64,000 bases of DNA from Ustilaginoidea virens (GCF_000687475.1 NC_057319.1:310001-374000), one strand, 5' to 3'. Numbered from the stretch's first letter, positions 33,802 to 47,340 are shown. Notes: generated by a model not told the origin, from the letters alone. A program made the numbers and translations.

Positions 33802-36800
33802 CTTGGGAGGAAGAAGCAGGTAGTCAGGCCACGGAATTGGTTGGAGATTCTGAGTAAGATCTGAAAAACTGGTTAGCACTGTTCCGCAAAGGTTTTTTTT
33901 GCTCAAGATGCCGAGGATATCGAGTGCACCTGCTCTAGGTTTCTGGGGCAAAGAGTCGCCGTAAGCCGAATTCGCCACTTGGCCTGTGACAAAAGGTTCC
34001 ACTGAAGTGTCCCCAGTAGCGAGCGAAAAGACTGATGAGCGTGAATGAGAAGTAAAATCTTACCACTCGAGGGAGATGAACAAGTAAATGTCCCCCCCTA
34101 CGGAATGAAACTCGGATGCGATGGGTTCCAGTGCGGTGCGAAGACCTGGAGGCCCGAGGTGCAAGGCGGACGTAGGAGCGAGATCAAACACTTGAGTCGC
34201 CTTTCTCAAGGATGTCAATCTCTCAACTCAAGGACTCGTTCACGTAAAGGACAAATTCGATTTTGATTTTTTTTTTGGTTTTGCTCTTCTATTTTGTTGT
34301 CTACGCACTCGCAGGGATCCACAGTGACGACGATGAGATTCGCTTCGTCGAGGACCACGGGATCGTTTGCGGAAGAAAATGGGCAGGACGGCTTAATGAA
34401 CGTATTTCAGTTCGACTGGCTGCCTGATCGTCGTCGAAGAAATACGTCGATGCAGTACAACTTGAAGGCAAGATCCCTAAGACTCGGATTGCTTTCCTAG
34501 TCGCCGCCAGCTCGCCAACGGCGGGGGGAGAAAAAAAAATAAAGGAGTGAGGAAGATCGGTAGTCGATACCGCGCACGTCTCGGAGAACAAGGTAGACAA
34601 CAAGAAAAGTCTGCGATGCGACGGAAGCCGTCCGACAAGAGCGGAAGCGAAAAGGGAGTGTACGAAGAGGCGTTAGGTCGGATGAAGCAAAGCGGAGCGA
34701 AACCGACGAGAAATGCTTCAAGTGGGGCCGTGACGTGAGGGATGAGTGGTGGGATGTGGGGGGGGGGGAAATCGGGTGGACGAGTGGTGTGGCCGACGTA
34801 AGTGGGAGGTACGTAGGGCCAACCGGTCGGGACTTCCACGCAAGCTCAACTGGCCAAGCGGGCTGGGGGAGGCCTGGGTACTTATAATTTTGACTGCCAG
34901 CCGCCTGGCAGTTCTCCCAGGCAACAACAGGCCTGTGGCGTCGGCGCTGGGGAGGCAGGCCTCAGGTTAGCGCGTGCACCTGGACCAGCTGCAGCCAATC
35001 ACCAGCCGGCAAAGTTGCGATTTTGCCTCCTTTTTCTTGCACCATGCAACCAAGATCGGCCCCGGACCAGCCCTGAGGTATCGCCATATCACCGTCGGAG
35101 GGCAGGTACCTGCCGAATGCCAGTCAAAACAAGCATGTGCATGTGCATGTTGCATGAGCGGCTAACACGGCCCTCAGCCTACGATACCAAGACGCTCGTG
35201 ATAAAAGGAGCGCTGCGTTCTTGGTTTTTTTTCTTCTTTTTTTTTTTGCCCTTTCCCCCTCCTCCCGCCCCATCTGGTGGTATGATGGCGACTCTGCTAA
35301 ACCAGGGTTTGCTGTTTGTATTGAAGCATTTGCAACCGAAAAATAGGCAAGACTTCTTCAGTTCACTTTTTGCGGCGAGATGCGCTCTTCATTGGTAAAC
35401 GGATTACTGGGCGAACTGGACCCTGCGCTACGGCTACGGTCTACCGACGAACTAGCGGACACACAACTTCCATCCCTCCCTTGGAGAAAATGAACATGGA
35501 TATGGATGGATGGTTATCTGGGCTGACTCTGGTCGCAAAATCTTTTGTGTGCACGGCCAGCTTTTTATTCCACGCCTGCCTCTTGTGCCACGCACTGTTC
35601 AAATGGGACCTGCGTTGCACCGACTTGTGTGGTGTGGTGCGAGGACGGAGTAGTGCGAGTAATGCCAGAGTCACGGACAGAAAGTAAATCCGCCGGTCCA
35701 ACCTGCCCTGCCAGTGGTGCCACCGCTTGAAGTAACATCCAGCTCTCGGTTCCTTCCTTTTCCTTTTTTTTTTTTTTTTTTTTTTTTTCCCTCCTCTCGC
35801 AAAATTTTTTCCCACTGCTTCTTAGTGGGTCCCCGATCAAGGTAAAGCTCGTTCCTGATTCATCACATCGACACTGACTGGTGCAGCTCGTGTTTTGTGA
35901 AAATTGTGCCGTGGCAACGACCAGCTCGTCCTCCTTCGCGACGCGCAGAGTCCACGGCAAACGGGCAAACGGCTCAGCTCGAATGGTCATGACAAGTAGT
36001 CCGTAGATTGTTCTGCAACCATTTCCTCGCGTTTCATCAGGCATCGGGCACGCATAAGGAAGGGGTGCTTGGCGCTTGCAAGACTTGACTGGTGCGGCGC
36101 GTCGTGGCTCGGTGGGACCATGCGTTATCCAATCAAATCCGGCCAACCATCCCTTGCCAACAAAGTACGGAGTACACCAAATACACCAAATACACCAAAT
36201 ACCTCCTTGGGACCCTGGCCGTCTCCCCTCCCCCTTGCGCGTCATGTTACTGGTTGTGAGACTTGTCCTTTTCTCGCCTCCTGTTCGAGACGAGGCCCCC
36301 ATTACGCGTTCCTTCCCCCTTTGATTTTCTCCCCATGATGGGTGATGATTCATTGTGAATAAATTTGACTCGCGCTTCCATTACGACACGAGACGCACTT
36401 TTCGACGGCAGAAAGTTGTCCTGTCTGCATGCGTACGGAGTACGGAGTACTCGAATATAGTTGGCCAAGCGAGCCACACTCTCTGTCGCCAGAACGAAGA
36501 ACAGTATTCTTGGGCGTGTGGCGGCATTTCGCGTCGCACGCAGCTGTTTGTTCCGATAAGCAGAAAAAAACAAAAAAAAAAAAAAAATTTTGCTTCCCTT
36601 GTCCGCGGGCCCGTCACCCTGCCTCCCCCTTTTATGGTTGAATGGGGGTGGCGGGTTGTTTTATTAGGTGCGTGAGGGTGAGTCATGGACTCTTGTCCAC
36701 CTGCTGGCCTTGCTCCTGCTTCTGAAGGAGGCTGGCCGTTTGCGGCCTCTTACTGGCTGGACCTTCAAGTACAGGTACCAAAAGCTCAAGGGTCCTCGAT

Positions 36801-37743
36801 TCCTCGCAACTCCCAACCCGTTCCTCACTCTCCCGAGCTTGACATGTCGCCGAATGATTTCGTGGCCAGTCTCATGGCAGGGAAGGAAAAAAAAAAAAAC
36901 GAGACGATGGAACAATGGCATCTAGGTGCATTCATGATACTCTCGACGATTCTACACCCGTGAAACCTACCAGTCCTCTTAACCAAGTGGAAAATCTCAA
37001 GAGTCGGCTCAGCTGCGTCGGGTGCAAAACATGCCATTCGCTGGGATGCGCAGGTAACTATACTTTTGAGGCACACAGCCGCCCTGGTGGACCCGAGGCA
37101 AGAAGTCCCGCACTAACAATTTTCTGACTTGCAACTTGGCCGACTCCGAGGCCCCCGATTTTCAGGCCCGCTCTATATCCGCACAAACAAACATGAAGGG
37201 TTACGTAAGGTACGTTACGTACTACATACAGTACGGACTTGGTAGCACGGAGTACGGAGTCCAGAGTCCAGTTGGACATATCCGACATACCCTGATCCCC
37301 AACCGCAGTTCGTTACAAACCAATCACAATCTCTTGATCCGGGAGTCCTGTAGCCAATTTTCTCGTCATCTAGCATGAGATCGTCCATACATGTGTGTGT
37401 GTGTGTGTCGTGTTGTAAACGTCGACACAATTGCGCAGCGAACCAATCTTCTCTGGCAAGCATCCACATGTTGGCCTTCTTGTTCCCTTTGCTTCACTAA
37501 AAAGGCCCAGGTGGCCCCGGCTCATGGACCTTGCCTCACCTCTGCAGAATAATATACAAACTAAGAGGGCTCCCCCCTTCTCCTTGCCTTGCGGCCAACT
37601 ACCTACCTGCCTACCTAAGGTAACCTATGCACCGTTACTCAGGTAGTCAGTCTAAAGAACGAACAGGAGCATATGATGAAGCGGTATGCGTGAAACCCAG
37701 CGACCACGCATGGGTTGCCCAACGAGGGAAACAAAGCTCTCCA
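33802..37743. other. 3.9-kb gene-free region upstream of TBP
   Basis: I find no frame with family resemblance on either strand; the longest reads through homopolymers. Contents: T runs near 35225-35250 and 35763-35788, an A run near 36569-36587, a 9-nt repeat TACACCAAA x3 (36173-36202), a GT repeat (37391-37408), GTACGGAGTAC words at 36165, 36433 and 37246, and TACCT-rich words near 37600-37625. Part must be the TBP promoter and leader. Confidence 0.5.
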
Positions 37744-39775
37744 TCAAGTCATGTAGTATTTAGGACCCTCTCCGCCTTGTGGCACTTGCCAGTTGATATC
37801 CTGGCGAGGAGCTTTGATGTCGCACGTCTTGCAGTGGATGCAGCTATGCAAAAGACCGCCCTTGTTAGTCATGGGTGTACGTTTGACTCGCATTCAGAAA
37901 TCAGGGAGCGGGGGTTTTGTTCCGTTTTTTTTTTATTTTCTCTCTTTCTCTTTTTTTTTCTTTCGAAACTCACTTTTGGGCATTGATCTGGAACCGGACG
38001 CCATGCGGCTTGGACTCGTCTTCAACGTACTCGTACACGCCAGCCGGGCAGAAGCGGTTCTCCAGACCCTTGAAGGCTGGATAGGTCGACTCGGTATGCG
38101 CGTCCCAGTCCTTGACCTGCAGATGGACGGGCTGGTCTTCCTCGTGGTTGGTGCCGGTTCGCGACACGCTGGTCAGGATGTCAAAGGAGATCTTGCCGTC
38201 GGGCTTGGGATACTCGATCCGGGGGAACTTGTCGGCCGGCTGCGTGGCCGCGTGGTCGGGCGTCTTGTGTTTCAGCGTCCACGGGACTCGGCCCTTGAAG
38301 ACGAACCCCTCCAAGGCAGAGTACAAGATGCCGCCGATGAAGCCGAGGGGCGAGTGGAACGACGGGCGCATGTTGCGCACCTCCTTGAGCTCCTTCCAGA
38401 TGGACGACCTGCGGAGCGAGTCCTCGTAGTCGTAGAGGAAAACCGTGCCCTGGTCGCTCTGCCTGAGGGCGCCCCAGGCCGCCTCGGCGGCCAGCATGCC
38501 CGACTTGACGGCGTTGTGCGTCCCCTTGACCTTGGGCACGTTGACGAAGCCGGCCGAGTCGCCGATGAGGGCGCCGCCGGGGAAGGCGACCTTGGGGACG
38601 GACTGGAAGCCGCCCTCGACGAGGGCCCTGGCCCCGTACGAGATGCACTTTGCGTTTTCCAGCGTGCCGCGGAACAGGGGGTGCTGCTTGAGCCGCTGGA
38701 ACTCCTGGTACGGCGACAGCCAGGGGTTCTTGTAGTCGAGCGAGACGACCAGGCCCAGCGCCACCATGTTGTCGCCAAAGTGGTACATGAAGGAGCCGCC
38801 GTAGACGTCGCGGGGCAAGGGGTGGCCCATGGCGTGGACGGCGAGCCCGCGGTCGAACCTGGCGGGGTCGACCTCCCACACCTCCTTGATGCCGAGGGCG
38901 TACGTCTGGTGCTGGCTGTCCTTGCGCAGGTCAAACTTGCGGATGACCTGCTTGGTCAGGCTGCCGTGGCACCCCTCGCCAAACATGGTCACCTTGGCGT
39001 GGAACTCCATGCCCCGCTCAAACGTGTCCCGGGGCTTGCCGTCGCGGCCGATGCCCAGGTCGTTGGTGGCCACGCCCTTGACGGAGCCGTCGGAGCCGTA
39101 CAGGACCTGGGCGGCGGCGAAGCCGGGGTAGACCTCGACGCCGAGCTCCTCGGCCCGCTCGGCCAGCCACTTGACCAGCTGGTTCAGGCTGACAATGTAG
39201 TTTCCGCGGTTGTGCATCTGCGGCGGCGCGGGGAGGGGCACGGACGCCGTCCTGGTCAGGAGATACATCCTGTCCTTTGTGGCGGGGGTCGCGTGCCGGA
39301 ACCGGTTCGGGTTGGACTCGTCCAGCCAGCCGGGGAGGAGCTCGTCGATGGACGAGGGCTGGATGACGGCGCCGGACAGGATGTGCGCGCCCACGTCCCC
39401 GGCCTTCTCGAGCACGATGACGCGGAAGCCGTCGTTGCCCGCCTCGTTGGCCAGCTGCTTCAGCCGGATGGCGGCGCTCAGCCCGGCAGGGCCGCCGCCG
39501 ACGATGCAGACGTCAACCTCGTCCGACTCGCGCTCCACCGACGCCGGGTCGAAGGAGCCGTCGTGCCCGGCGCTGAAGGCCCTCGCCGTCGTGCCCGCCA
39601 GCGGCGGCGGGCGAAAGGCTGCGCTTGACCGCCGGCACGTCGTCCCGCGGACGGGCTGCGGCGTCATCGAGGTCATGGCGCGGACGGGCTGCTGTCGTCT
39701 GGCTGCGCACGGGGGCGCCGTTGCGCGAGCCCGACTGCGTTGGACGCATCGCGACACCGGCACGGGAGCGCGCAT
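37744..39775 (-). CDS. etfdh: Electron transfer flavoprotein-ubiquinone oxidoreductase
   Basis: Inner-membrane iron-sulfur flavoprotein that passes electrons from ETF (fatty-acid and amino-acid oxidation) to ubiquinone. Exons 37974-39775 and 37744-37843 on the complement give 633 residues. A long Arg/Ala/Pro-rich presequence (about 75 residues) precedes the FAD motif [19 protein letters not shown]. Family segments follow: [50 protein letters not shown]. The 4Fe-4S ligands are in [10 protein letters not shown] and, created by the last splice, [19 protein letters not shown]. The 130-nt intron begins exactly where the unspliced frame ends, in QINAQK. The start at 39775 was chosen because the frame further upstream has no ATG. 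Very GC-rich third positions create a 611-codon antisense frame, which is a shadow. Confidence 0.96.
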
Positions 39776-41448
39776 GATGGGGGGCCGGGGGAGCAAAAAG
39801 TCGACGGGGCACAACCTCGCAAACGCGCGGAATAGGAGTCCGTTGACAATGGCAGGAGAATTCACGCGTGCGTGAGGGGGTTTCAGGGGGGGTTGGCGGA
39901 AGGGCTTTGTCGGAAGACGAAACGACGTAATAAGAAGAGAGGGAGCAGAGCCAGGGAGCCGGATTATTACATGTGACGGCTCATTGGCTGTCGCTGGCGA
40001 CAGACGGAGCTTATTGGCGGAGCTGGCGACCCGTCCCTCGAGGGAATGTTGAGCCGACCCAAGCCGGCAAGCTGGCGGCTACGCAATAGTATGTAACAGC
40101 TGTCAGCTGTCAGCTGGGAGCTGCTGCAACGGCGGCATGGTGGGGCCCTGTGGAGTCCCTTACCTTGAGGCTTGACAGCGACATTCCATCCGAGCAGCTG
40201 CATTGTAAAAACGCCCCCTTCGAGCGCAGCAGCCTGACGCGGCACCGACGTTGGCTGGGAAGAGCTGCCGGCAAGGCACGGGCTTCCACGCGTTCCAAAG
40301 CTTCCGGTGAATTCAAGCAAAAGACTGAGGAGAGACGAACAGAAATCGTTGCAACATGTCAACCCAGACCGGGCATCATGACGGGGCCAGGCCTCGGCTC
40401 GTGTGCACAGGACCCGTGAGCGTGAGAGTGTGGGGCGTGCTTCTTCAAGAATGCGAAAGAGCGCGCAATGTTTTCTCTAGTTGAGACTGGGTGTCTCGAG
40501 AAATGTGTCGGCTTACAAGGATACATTATATACGCGCATGCGTACGTAGGCAGGTGAATTGAAGCATAATAATGCCGTTTCTATGACTTGCGTCGTTTTA
40601 CAATGCAACGTGCGGATACATATAGCATATACTATACACCCGCGTCTATGTATATACTCCATGCTCTGCAGGCATCACTCACACACACGACATGTTGCGG
40701 CGTCTGCCCGTCGTTGCTCCACACGGTGCGCATACAGTGCGAGCCGATGCTGGCCAACCAGGCGCAACAGCAAGTAATTGCCGGCCCGAAACCTCTGAGT
40801 TTCTGCTCCCATTGAAGGGCCCTGACCATCAAGACAAGCAATGCAAAGCCCGACTGGATCGAACCGCGCAGCACTGCTAGAAACGCAGACGGCAGGTCAT
40901 GACGACCATTCCATCGCCACGGCGCCCTTGAGCTCCTCGGGCAGCGAGGCCAGGGGCAGCACCAGCACCATTTGAAGCGGCATGCCGGCTCGCTCCCATC
41001 TCTGCTCGGCAAGGATGAGGGCAACAAGGACCAGGTTTGAGGGATTAGCCAGGCTTCGTCGGAGCAACCCCCCCCCTCGCCCCCCGGATGCGCGCGGATA
41101 GACTTGTTCGGCTGGTGCTCTAACAACGCATACAAGCAAGCTGCCCGCTGCCCTTTCTAGTCCGTGTGCGTGTAGCTCATGTCGCTGTCGCTCAGCGGGC
41201 AAGCCAACCATTGGTCAAGGTCTCGGGTCATCGCCAGCCTGTCTCGCTGCTCGACCCGGAGAGAGAAAGACGAGACGGAACAAACCAAAACACACCGGCA
41301 GGCTGGGGGGAATTTCACATTGCCCTTGCCCGCTGCTGCCGGGCCCCTTCCCTGCGCTCGGCCGAACCGACCAGACGATCCCTCCCACCCCTCAAGCTCG
41401 GCCCTGTGTGCCGCCTCTCGCTGGTGAACCCGTGCAAACCAAACCATC
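39776..41448. promoter_or_regulatory. Divergent upstream region of ETF-QO and GH125 genes
   Basis: No supportable gene in 1.67 kb. Two CCAAT pentamers, in the orientation of the ETF-QO gene, lie at 39983-39987 and 40013-40017, about 210-240 nt upstream of its start codon. A run of CAGCTGTCAGCTGTCAGCTG is near 40097-40117. Both promoters should be here. Confidence 0.5.
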
Positions 41449-43521
41449 ATGAAGTTGGCGTCGCTTCACCTGCTTGCCGCTGCTGGCGTCGCCGCCGCCG
41501 CCGATGTCCCCGGCAATTGTCCCGGCTACGACGTCTACGCGGCTCAGAGACACCCGCCCTACTCCCCCGGCAGATTCAAGTATCCGTCCCAGCGGCCAGA
41601 GGTCAAGTGTCGATCGTACGTCGTCCCCGACGTGGACAAAACCATCGCCCAGGTCAAAGGTCGCATCAAGGACCCCGATCTGTACAGCCTGTTCGCCAAC
41701 ACCTGGCCAAACACCGTCGACACCACCATCCTCTGGCATGGAAGGGCCGCGGACGATGCTGACCAAGAGGTAAAGCACTCATCACACTTCACCACACTTC
41801 CCCTGACAGACCACGACAACGGCCCCCCTCCGAACCAACAAAAAAAGAGTCGCGCTCTCTTCTTGATCTCCCGTCATACTTCCCTCTTTCCTTTTTTTCT
41901 TCTTCTTTTGGCTTTTGTTTGTTTTCTCATCCGCCATGGCAGCTTGCCTTTGTCACGACGGGCGATATCCACGCCATGTGGCTGCGCGACAGCGCCAACC
42001 AACTGCAGTCCTACAAGCCCATCCTCAACATCACCTCGCACGACGCCGCCGCCGCCGCCGCCAACAGCATCGCCAGCCTGTACAGAGGCACAATCAACCT
42101 CCAGGCCCGCTACATCGCCAAGTTCCCCTACTGCAACGCCTTCCAGCCGCCGCCCGAAGCCAAGCTCCCGCCCATCCGCCACAAGCGCAGCTCTCTCGTC
42201 AAGCGCGCCGACACCGTCACTCCGCCCTACGACCCCGACGTCGTGTGGGAGTGCAAGTACGAGCTGGACTCCCTCTCGGCCTTCCTGCAGCTCTCGTGGG
42301 ACTACTACGACGCGACCAAAGACGCCAGGTTCTTTGCCAAGCACCACTGGGCCGATGCCGTCCGCACGATCCTCAGCCTGGCCGACGACATGATGCGAGG
42401 CACCTACGCTGACGACGGGCACGTCAACACGTCGCCGTATACGTGGCTCCGCGACGCCAACAGCGCCACCGAGACCGTCTCCAACAGCGGCTCGGGCAAC
42501 CCCGTGCTGGGCAACATTGGTCTCGTGCGCAGCTTCTTCCGGCCGTCGGACGATTCCACCATCTACCAGTACCACATCCCGGCAAACATGATGTTTTCGC
42601 GCTTCCTCAAGGCCTGCGCCGAAATAATGCAGCCTATCGATGAGAATACCGCTTCTCGCATGACCAGGATGGCAGAGGGGATTGAAAGAGCCGTCGAGCT
42701 GTACGGTGTCGTCAAGCACCCCAAGTTTGGCGATATTTACGCGTACGAGGTGGACGGGTACGGCTCCCACAACTTGATGGTGAGTTTCGTTGTCAAAGCA
42801 AATCGAGGAAGAAAAAATGCGGAGGCCCTCTTTCTGTTTCAGTTTCCGTTTCTGTTTCCGTTCTCTTCGTCTTCTGTTTTCCGGCTTGGTTCTCTCGATT
42901 TCGCTTCAAATCCACTCTGCCCCGGCTTGGGCAGCTCCTGTCCCATATGTCCCTTGCTCATTCGTAAACCATAGGACGACGCCAATATCCCGTCATTGCT
43001 CAGCATCCCCCATCTCGGCTTCAAAGCCAACACCGACAGGACCTACCAGCGCACTCGCGACTTCGTGCTCTCTCGATCCAACCCCTACTACGGCTTCGGA
43101 CCAGTGCTCAACGCCACCGGGGGCCCGCACCTGGGCCCCGGGATGGCCTGGCCGATGGGCGTCGTCATGCAGATCATGACGTCGGATCACGACGACGAAA
43201 TCGTCCACGGCATCAAGCAGCTCATGGGAGCGACGAGCGGCCTGGGTCTTATTCACGAGTCTGTCAATACGTGGAATGACCAGAAGTGGACTCGCCCTTG
43301 GTACGTTCCTCCCACGTGAGAAGCAAAAAAAAAATAATAAAAAAAATACAAAAAAAAAGATCGAGTCTCTTGGGATGGTGGTTTGGGCAAGGGAAATGCA
43401 CAGTCTTCATTAGCTAATCCCTCCTTATCCTAGGTTTGCTTGGGCAAACGGCCTCTTTGGACAAATGATTCTGGACCTCTTGAACCGAAAGCCGCACCTC
43501 CTAGCTAGGACGTATCAGTAG
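41449..43521 (+). CDS. GH125 exo-alpha-1,6-mannosidase, secretory
   Basis: Glycoside hydrolase that removes alpha-1,6-linked mannose. Four exons, 41449-41769, 41943-42779, 42975-43300 and 43434-43521, give 523 residues. The N-terminus [18 protein letters not shown] is a clear signal peptide, so the product enters the secretory pathway. Family blocks include [17 protein letters not shown] at the start of exon 2, [47 protein letters not shown] across intron 2, [17 protein letters not shown], and the end [19 protein letters not shown] across intron 3. The domain was formerly DUF1237, as in fission yeast Mug157. All three junctions preserve frame, with GTAAAG, GTGAGT and GTACGT donors. Several NxT/S sites are present. 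Location could be Golgi, wall or secreted. Confidence 0.94.
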
Positions 43522-43789
43522 TGTTTGTTGGCTAGGGCTCCCTAGCAGCTACCCAAGGTAGCCCATGCCTCTGTTCGGGAGGGATGGCGAAAATCCATAC
43601 ATGTTTCATTTCAACAACGCCGTCATTTGTACCTAGGGGTATGCAGCGTAAATAGCATCCCTCATGCGACCGGCTACGCGGGATTCATTAAACCACTGAG
43701 CTTATTTATCTAAGACATGCAATTCCTACAAAACGCCCGGAGGTTGTTGTTGTTGATGTGTGAAAGCCTGCGTCTTCGCGACAACGAGC
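43522..43789. other. Short convergent spacer (GH125 / hul5)
   Basis: 268 nt between the two stop codons; nothing distinctive seen. Confidence 0.5.
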
Positions 43790-46700
43790 TCAGCTCAGGT
43801 CGAATCCAGCCCCCGACGTGACAGCGTAGAGCAACTTCTCTCGCAAAGTCGCCTCGCTCGTGTATCGCGGCAGTTTCAGCAGATTGACGCATGTGCTTGT
43901 GCTAGGCAACCTGTCTTCATCCGTGCCTCCATCCCTGATGCTGAAATTGGGTCGTAGCTGCGAAAACCCCAGCAGCGGCGCCCTGGGCGTGGAGCTGACG
44001 TACTTGAGAAAAGCGCGTCTCTGGCCGTCCGTGAAGCCGTCCAGGACCTTCCAGAACAGCTTGACGGTGGGGTGTTCCTCGTTGTCGTCGCCAACCTCGT
44101 ACAGGCCGCTGTAGACGGTGTTGCGTCGCAGGTCCTCAATGTCGATCTCGGACGAGTCGCCGCCCACCAGGCGCTGCAGCTCGGACTGGTTGAACATGGA
44201 CAACCACCAGGGGCAAATGATGCAGCGCAGCCCTCGCAGGAAGGCTGCCGTCTGGAGCGCGGGCTGGATCACAAGCCTGTGGCGAGCCGCGTACGAGATG
44301 TACAGCAGGCGGTTGTCGTTCGTGACGGGCGTCTGGTCACCGTTGGGTATGAGTCTTCGGGTTACTGTCCTGACCGGCTCCCCTGGAGGCGACACTTGGT
44401 CTGTGATGGTGAAATCGAACCCCAACTCGGAAACGTCCCCGGCGTAGTTCTTGAGGCTGAGCAAGCCCTTGTACAGACCCTCGTCCATGTCTCTCAAATC
44501 ATTGATGCTACCCTTGTACGTGGTTTCCCCCTTCGGCCCAACCGATTGCCACTTGAGAAGGAAGAAGCCGGCAAAGGCCAGGTCGACCAGTATGCCTTCG
44601 TAAAGACATTTTCCCACAATCCGCCCGAGAAATTCGAAGCGCTTCAGCAAGCCGCTCAGGGCTTCCTTCCGACCAGTGTCGTTATTGCTCAGGCCATCCT
44701 GTCGGAGAGCTTCTCGGACTGTGTCAACAGCTGTGGGGTTGGGGAACAATAGGCCTTGTTCGTTAGAACTGAACATGCCCGACCCCCCGTCCCCGTTTCC
44801 AAACGCCTCGGTGGTGAGACCGATGAGAAACTCCTTGGTCATGCCACCTCCATCAATACCCGCCTCTGGTGTGCCAAACTGGTCGACAAACGTGATCTGA
44901 ATCCCACCTTTGAGCTTGTCACCTAGCCGGTAAAACTGCTTAAAGGCGTCCTCAAAAAGCTGGCCACGCTTAATCTCGGCGCGATGCCTGGAGAAAGGCA
45001 GCATCGGGACGGAATCGTTCCAACCACGCCGAACCCTGTCTAGTTTGATGAACTGCCGAAACATCCGGACCCTGGTCTCAAACGGCACAATAAAGGGCAT
45101 GTGCTTTAGAATCTCGAGCTTCGGTTTCATCTCCGCTAGCCCTTGCTCACGCTGCTGTCTCTTGAGCCTCTTTAATCGTGCATGGCGAGACATTCTCTGC
45201 CCCGCGACTGTGGAGTATTGACCAGCCGTTGCACCCTCCTCGTCGTCACTTTCTGCCTCGTCTTCATGACTCTGACGCTGCTCTTCAGCAATAACCGCGT
45301 TGACGAAATCTTCTTGCTCGAGCTTGGCGTTCATCAGCCAATGACCGGAGGGGAGAAAGTGTTTCCTTGAGTCTCTTTCATACAACATCTTCAAGACTGG
45401 AGTTACGATGGCACGAAGGCCATCCAGATCCAGCTTCTTGGATGCGATGGACGACAAGGAGACGTCAGGAGCTGCGGTATCTCGCGAAGAGCGAAACCCT
45501 GCTCCAAGATACGAATCAAGGCGAGATTTTGTTGCGCCGTCGAGTGCCTTCTGGAACTGAGCAAGGTCTCTGGCATTGTAATGCAGCACAAAAGCCGTGT
45601 TCTTGAGGAAAACGGAGAGCATCTCGACATCCCTCAGGGACAGGCTGCATTGGCGAAGGTGAGACGTGGGTGAGTCGATGTCCATGGGGTGAGTGGTGAT
45701 GCCACTGAAAAAATCTTCGTCGTCGCTGAGCCGCAGGATGAATGTGTACAAATCCAAAAATAAAAGCATCACTCGCCACTCTTGCTCTTCCCTGTTTTCT
45801 TCGAGTAGCTGAGGTGTTCCTTGGAGATATCGGCGGATAACCTCCAGTGGGCTCTCCGAATCGTTTAGCAGCTTTGAGAACACCGTTGTCTGTCTCATTA
45901 TTTGCCACAAGAACTTGATCATGGGAATAGGCCCGGAGGATGAGGGGATTTCTCCACGGAACAAGCGCATTCTCGTGTCGTCGGCGTTGGCTGGAAAGCT
46001 ATGCAGCAGCGTGAGAATGTATCCAGCGAGAAGACTAGTCCCATGAGAGTCCGCTGTAGCAGAGTGAGCCAAGTTGTATGAAAATTCCCGCAGAGTTTTC
46101 GAGATGCCCTCATGGTCTACAAGCGAGAGCAGCTGTTGTTGGATGTATGTATCCAGAGGTTGCAAGGCTAGATCCTCGGTTGCATCGGTGTCCTCTTCGG
46201 CTCTGCCTTTTAGACTCATCCTGAGGCTGATATCTGACGAGAGATATGTCAACTGAATGAGGAGCGCATTCAGATACAACAATTCGGCAGAAGAGTCAAG
46301 AGAGACGCGCCGGAGGCTGATAAAGTGTGCTAATAGCCACAAGAGTCTGTCTGTTGGGGAGTTTAGTTCAGAGCAGGATTCGTAAACGAGTTGGATTGCA
46401 TCCGCAAGCTTGCTGGCCTTGATGCGTTCTGATAAACGGGACGGATTGTTTTCGAGAAAAATCAAGTTGCCCTGAGCGAGGAAATTGAAAGTAAAAACTT
46501 TGTAAATAGCGTTAGATTCTGCGCATCGACGCGTTAGTGGCAAATACTTGAATCTTGAGGTTCCTTGAACTCACCAGCTTCTGACTCTATTTGAAGGGGA
46601 ATTGTGAGTGAGTCAAACAGGAGGTCTGCGACGGTTTCATTCTGTTCGTCCTGAAAAAGACGGGCAAGCACCGTATAATACGTTTCGATCGAATTTATGA

Positions 46701-47340
46701 TGGTACGCGTGTCGTAGGATGCGAGTCTGGAGATGAGCTTTAGCAGGACGACAAAGTCATGATTCGGGGCCCTAAACAACGATTATCAGCATTCTTTCCT
46801 GCTACTCCTGCGATTTCAGCAACGCCAGAGTACTTACTTTGGCGAGACCACGACACTAAGTGCGTGGATTAGTATATCATTCAAGGACGAGAGGCGGGAA
46901 ATGAGAGTATCCCGCGGAGTTATGTGTTGGATGCCAGCTGATGCGCAATCTTGGGCGAAGTTGCATGTTCGTTGAATATCTCGGGAGGACCGTTTGGTAT
47001 AGAAAGAGAGTAACAAATTGAACGCCAAAGGCAGGCGCTCAAGCGCCGCAGCTGGTGATGAGGGAGATTGATACAAATCATCAAAGGCGTCCCTTTGACT
47101 ATCTGCCATGGCACGCCTGGTGCGGTGGCCACGCCACGTCTTTTGGATTTTGCCGGCTGCCTTTAACCTTTGTCTCTCCAAGTGACGTTTCTCTCGTTCG
47201 GCCTGAGCATCGGACACGGTCTTGGTGGCGTTTGATGCTGCAGCTGGACTCCATAGTGCGTTGTCAAACGGGTTACTGGCCTGCCCGCTCAGGTTGACGT
47301 TGCGAGGGCGCCGCGAGTTGCCGGTGAATGTCGAGAACAT
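43790..47340 (-). CDS. hul5: HECT-type E3 ubiquitin ligase Hul5 (UBE3C type)
   Basis: Proteasome-associated ligase that extends ubiquitin chains, acting on misfolded and stalled substrates. Exons 46838-47340, 46575-46771 and 43790-46518 on the complement give 1142 residues. It opens MFSTFTGNSRRPRNVNLSGQ and has an IQ motif (AAGKIQKTWRGHRTRR, near 62-77), the arrangement of Hul5/UBE3C and not of other HECT ligases. A helical middle region follows. The HECT domain fills about the last 380 residues (FKQFYRLGDKLKGGIQITFV, DGGGMTKEFLIGL, EFLGRIVGKCLYEGILVDL). The catalytic Cys is in TSTCVNLLKLP, at residue 1110. The second intron is only 56 nt, with GTGAGT, CTAAC and GCAG; the first is 66 nt. It is convergent with the GH125 gene and divergent from pab1. 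Confidence 0.94.

Noticed and set aside
35565..36353. 262-codon minus-strand frame with a Lys run and Ile-Trp-Cys repeats
   Set aside because: Both odd segments come from a homopolymer and from the TACACCAAA repeat; the rest has no resemblance to a family.
37793..39628. 611-codon plus-strand frame opposite the ETF-QO gene
   Set aside because: It is a mirror of GC-rich third positions in the real gene, and its predicted protein has the Gly/Val/Leu/Arg-rich composition usual for antisense shadows.
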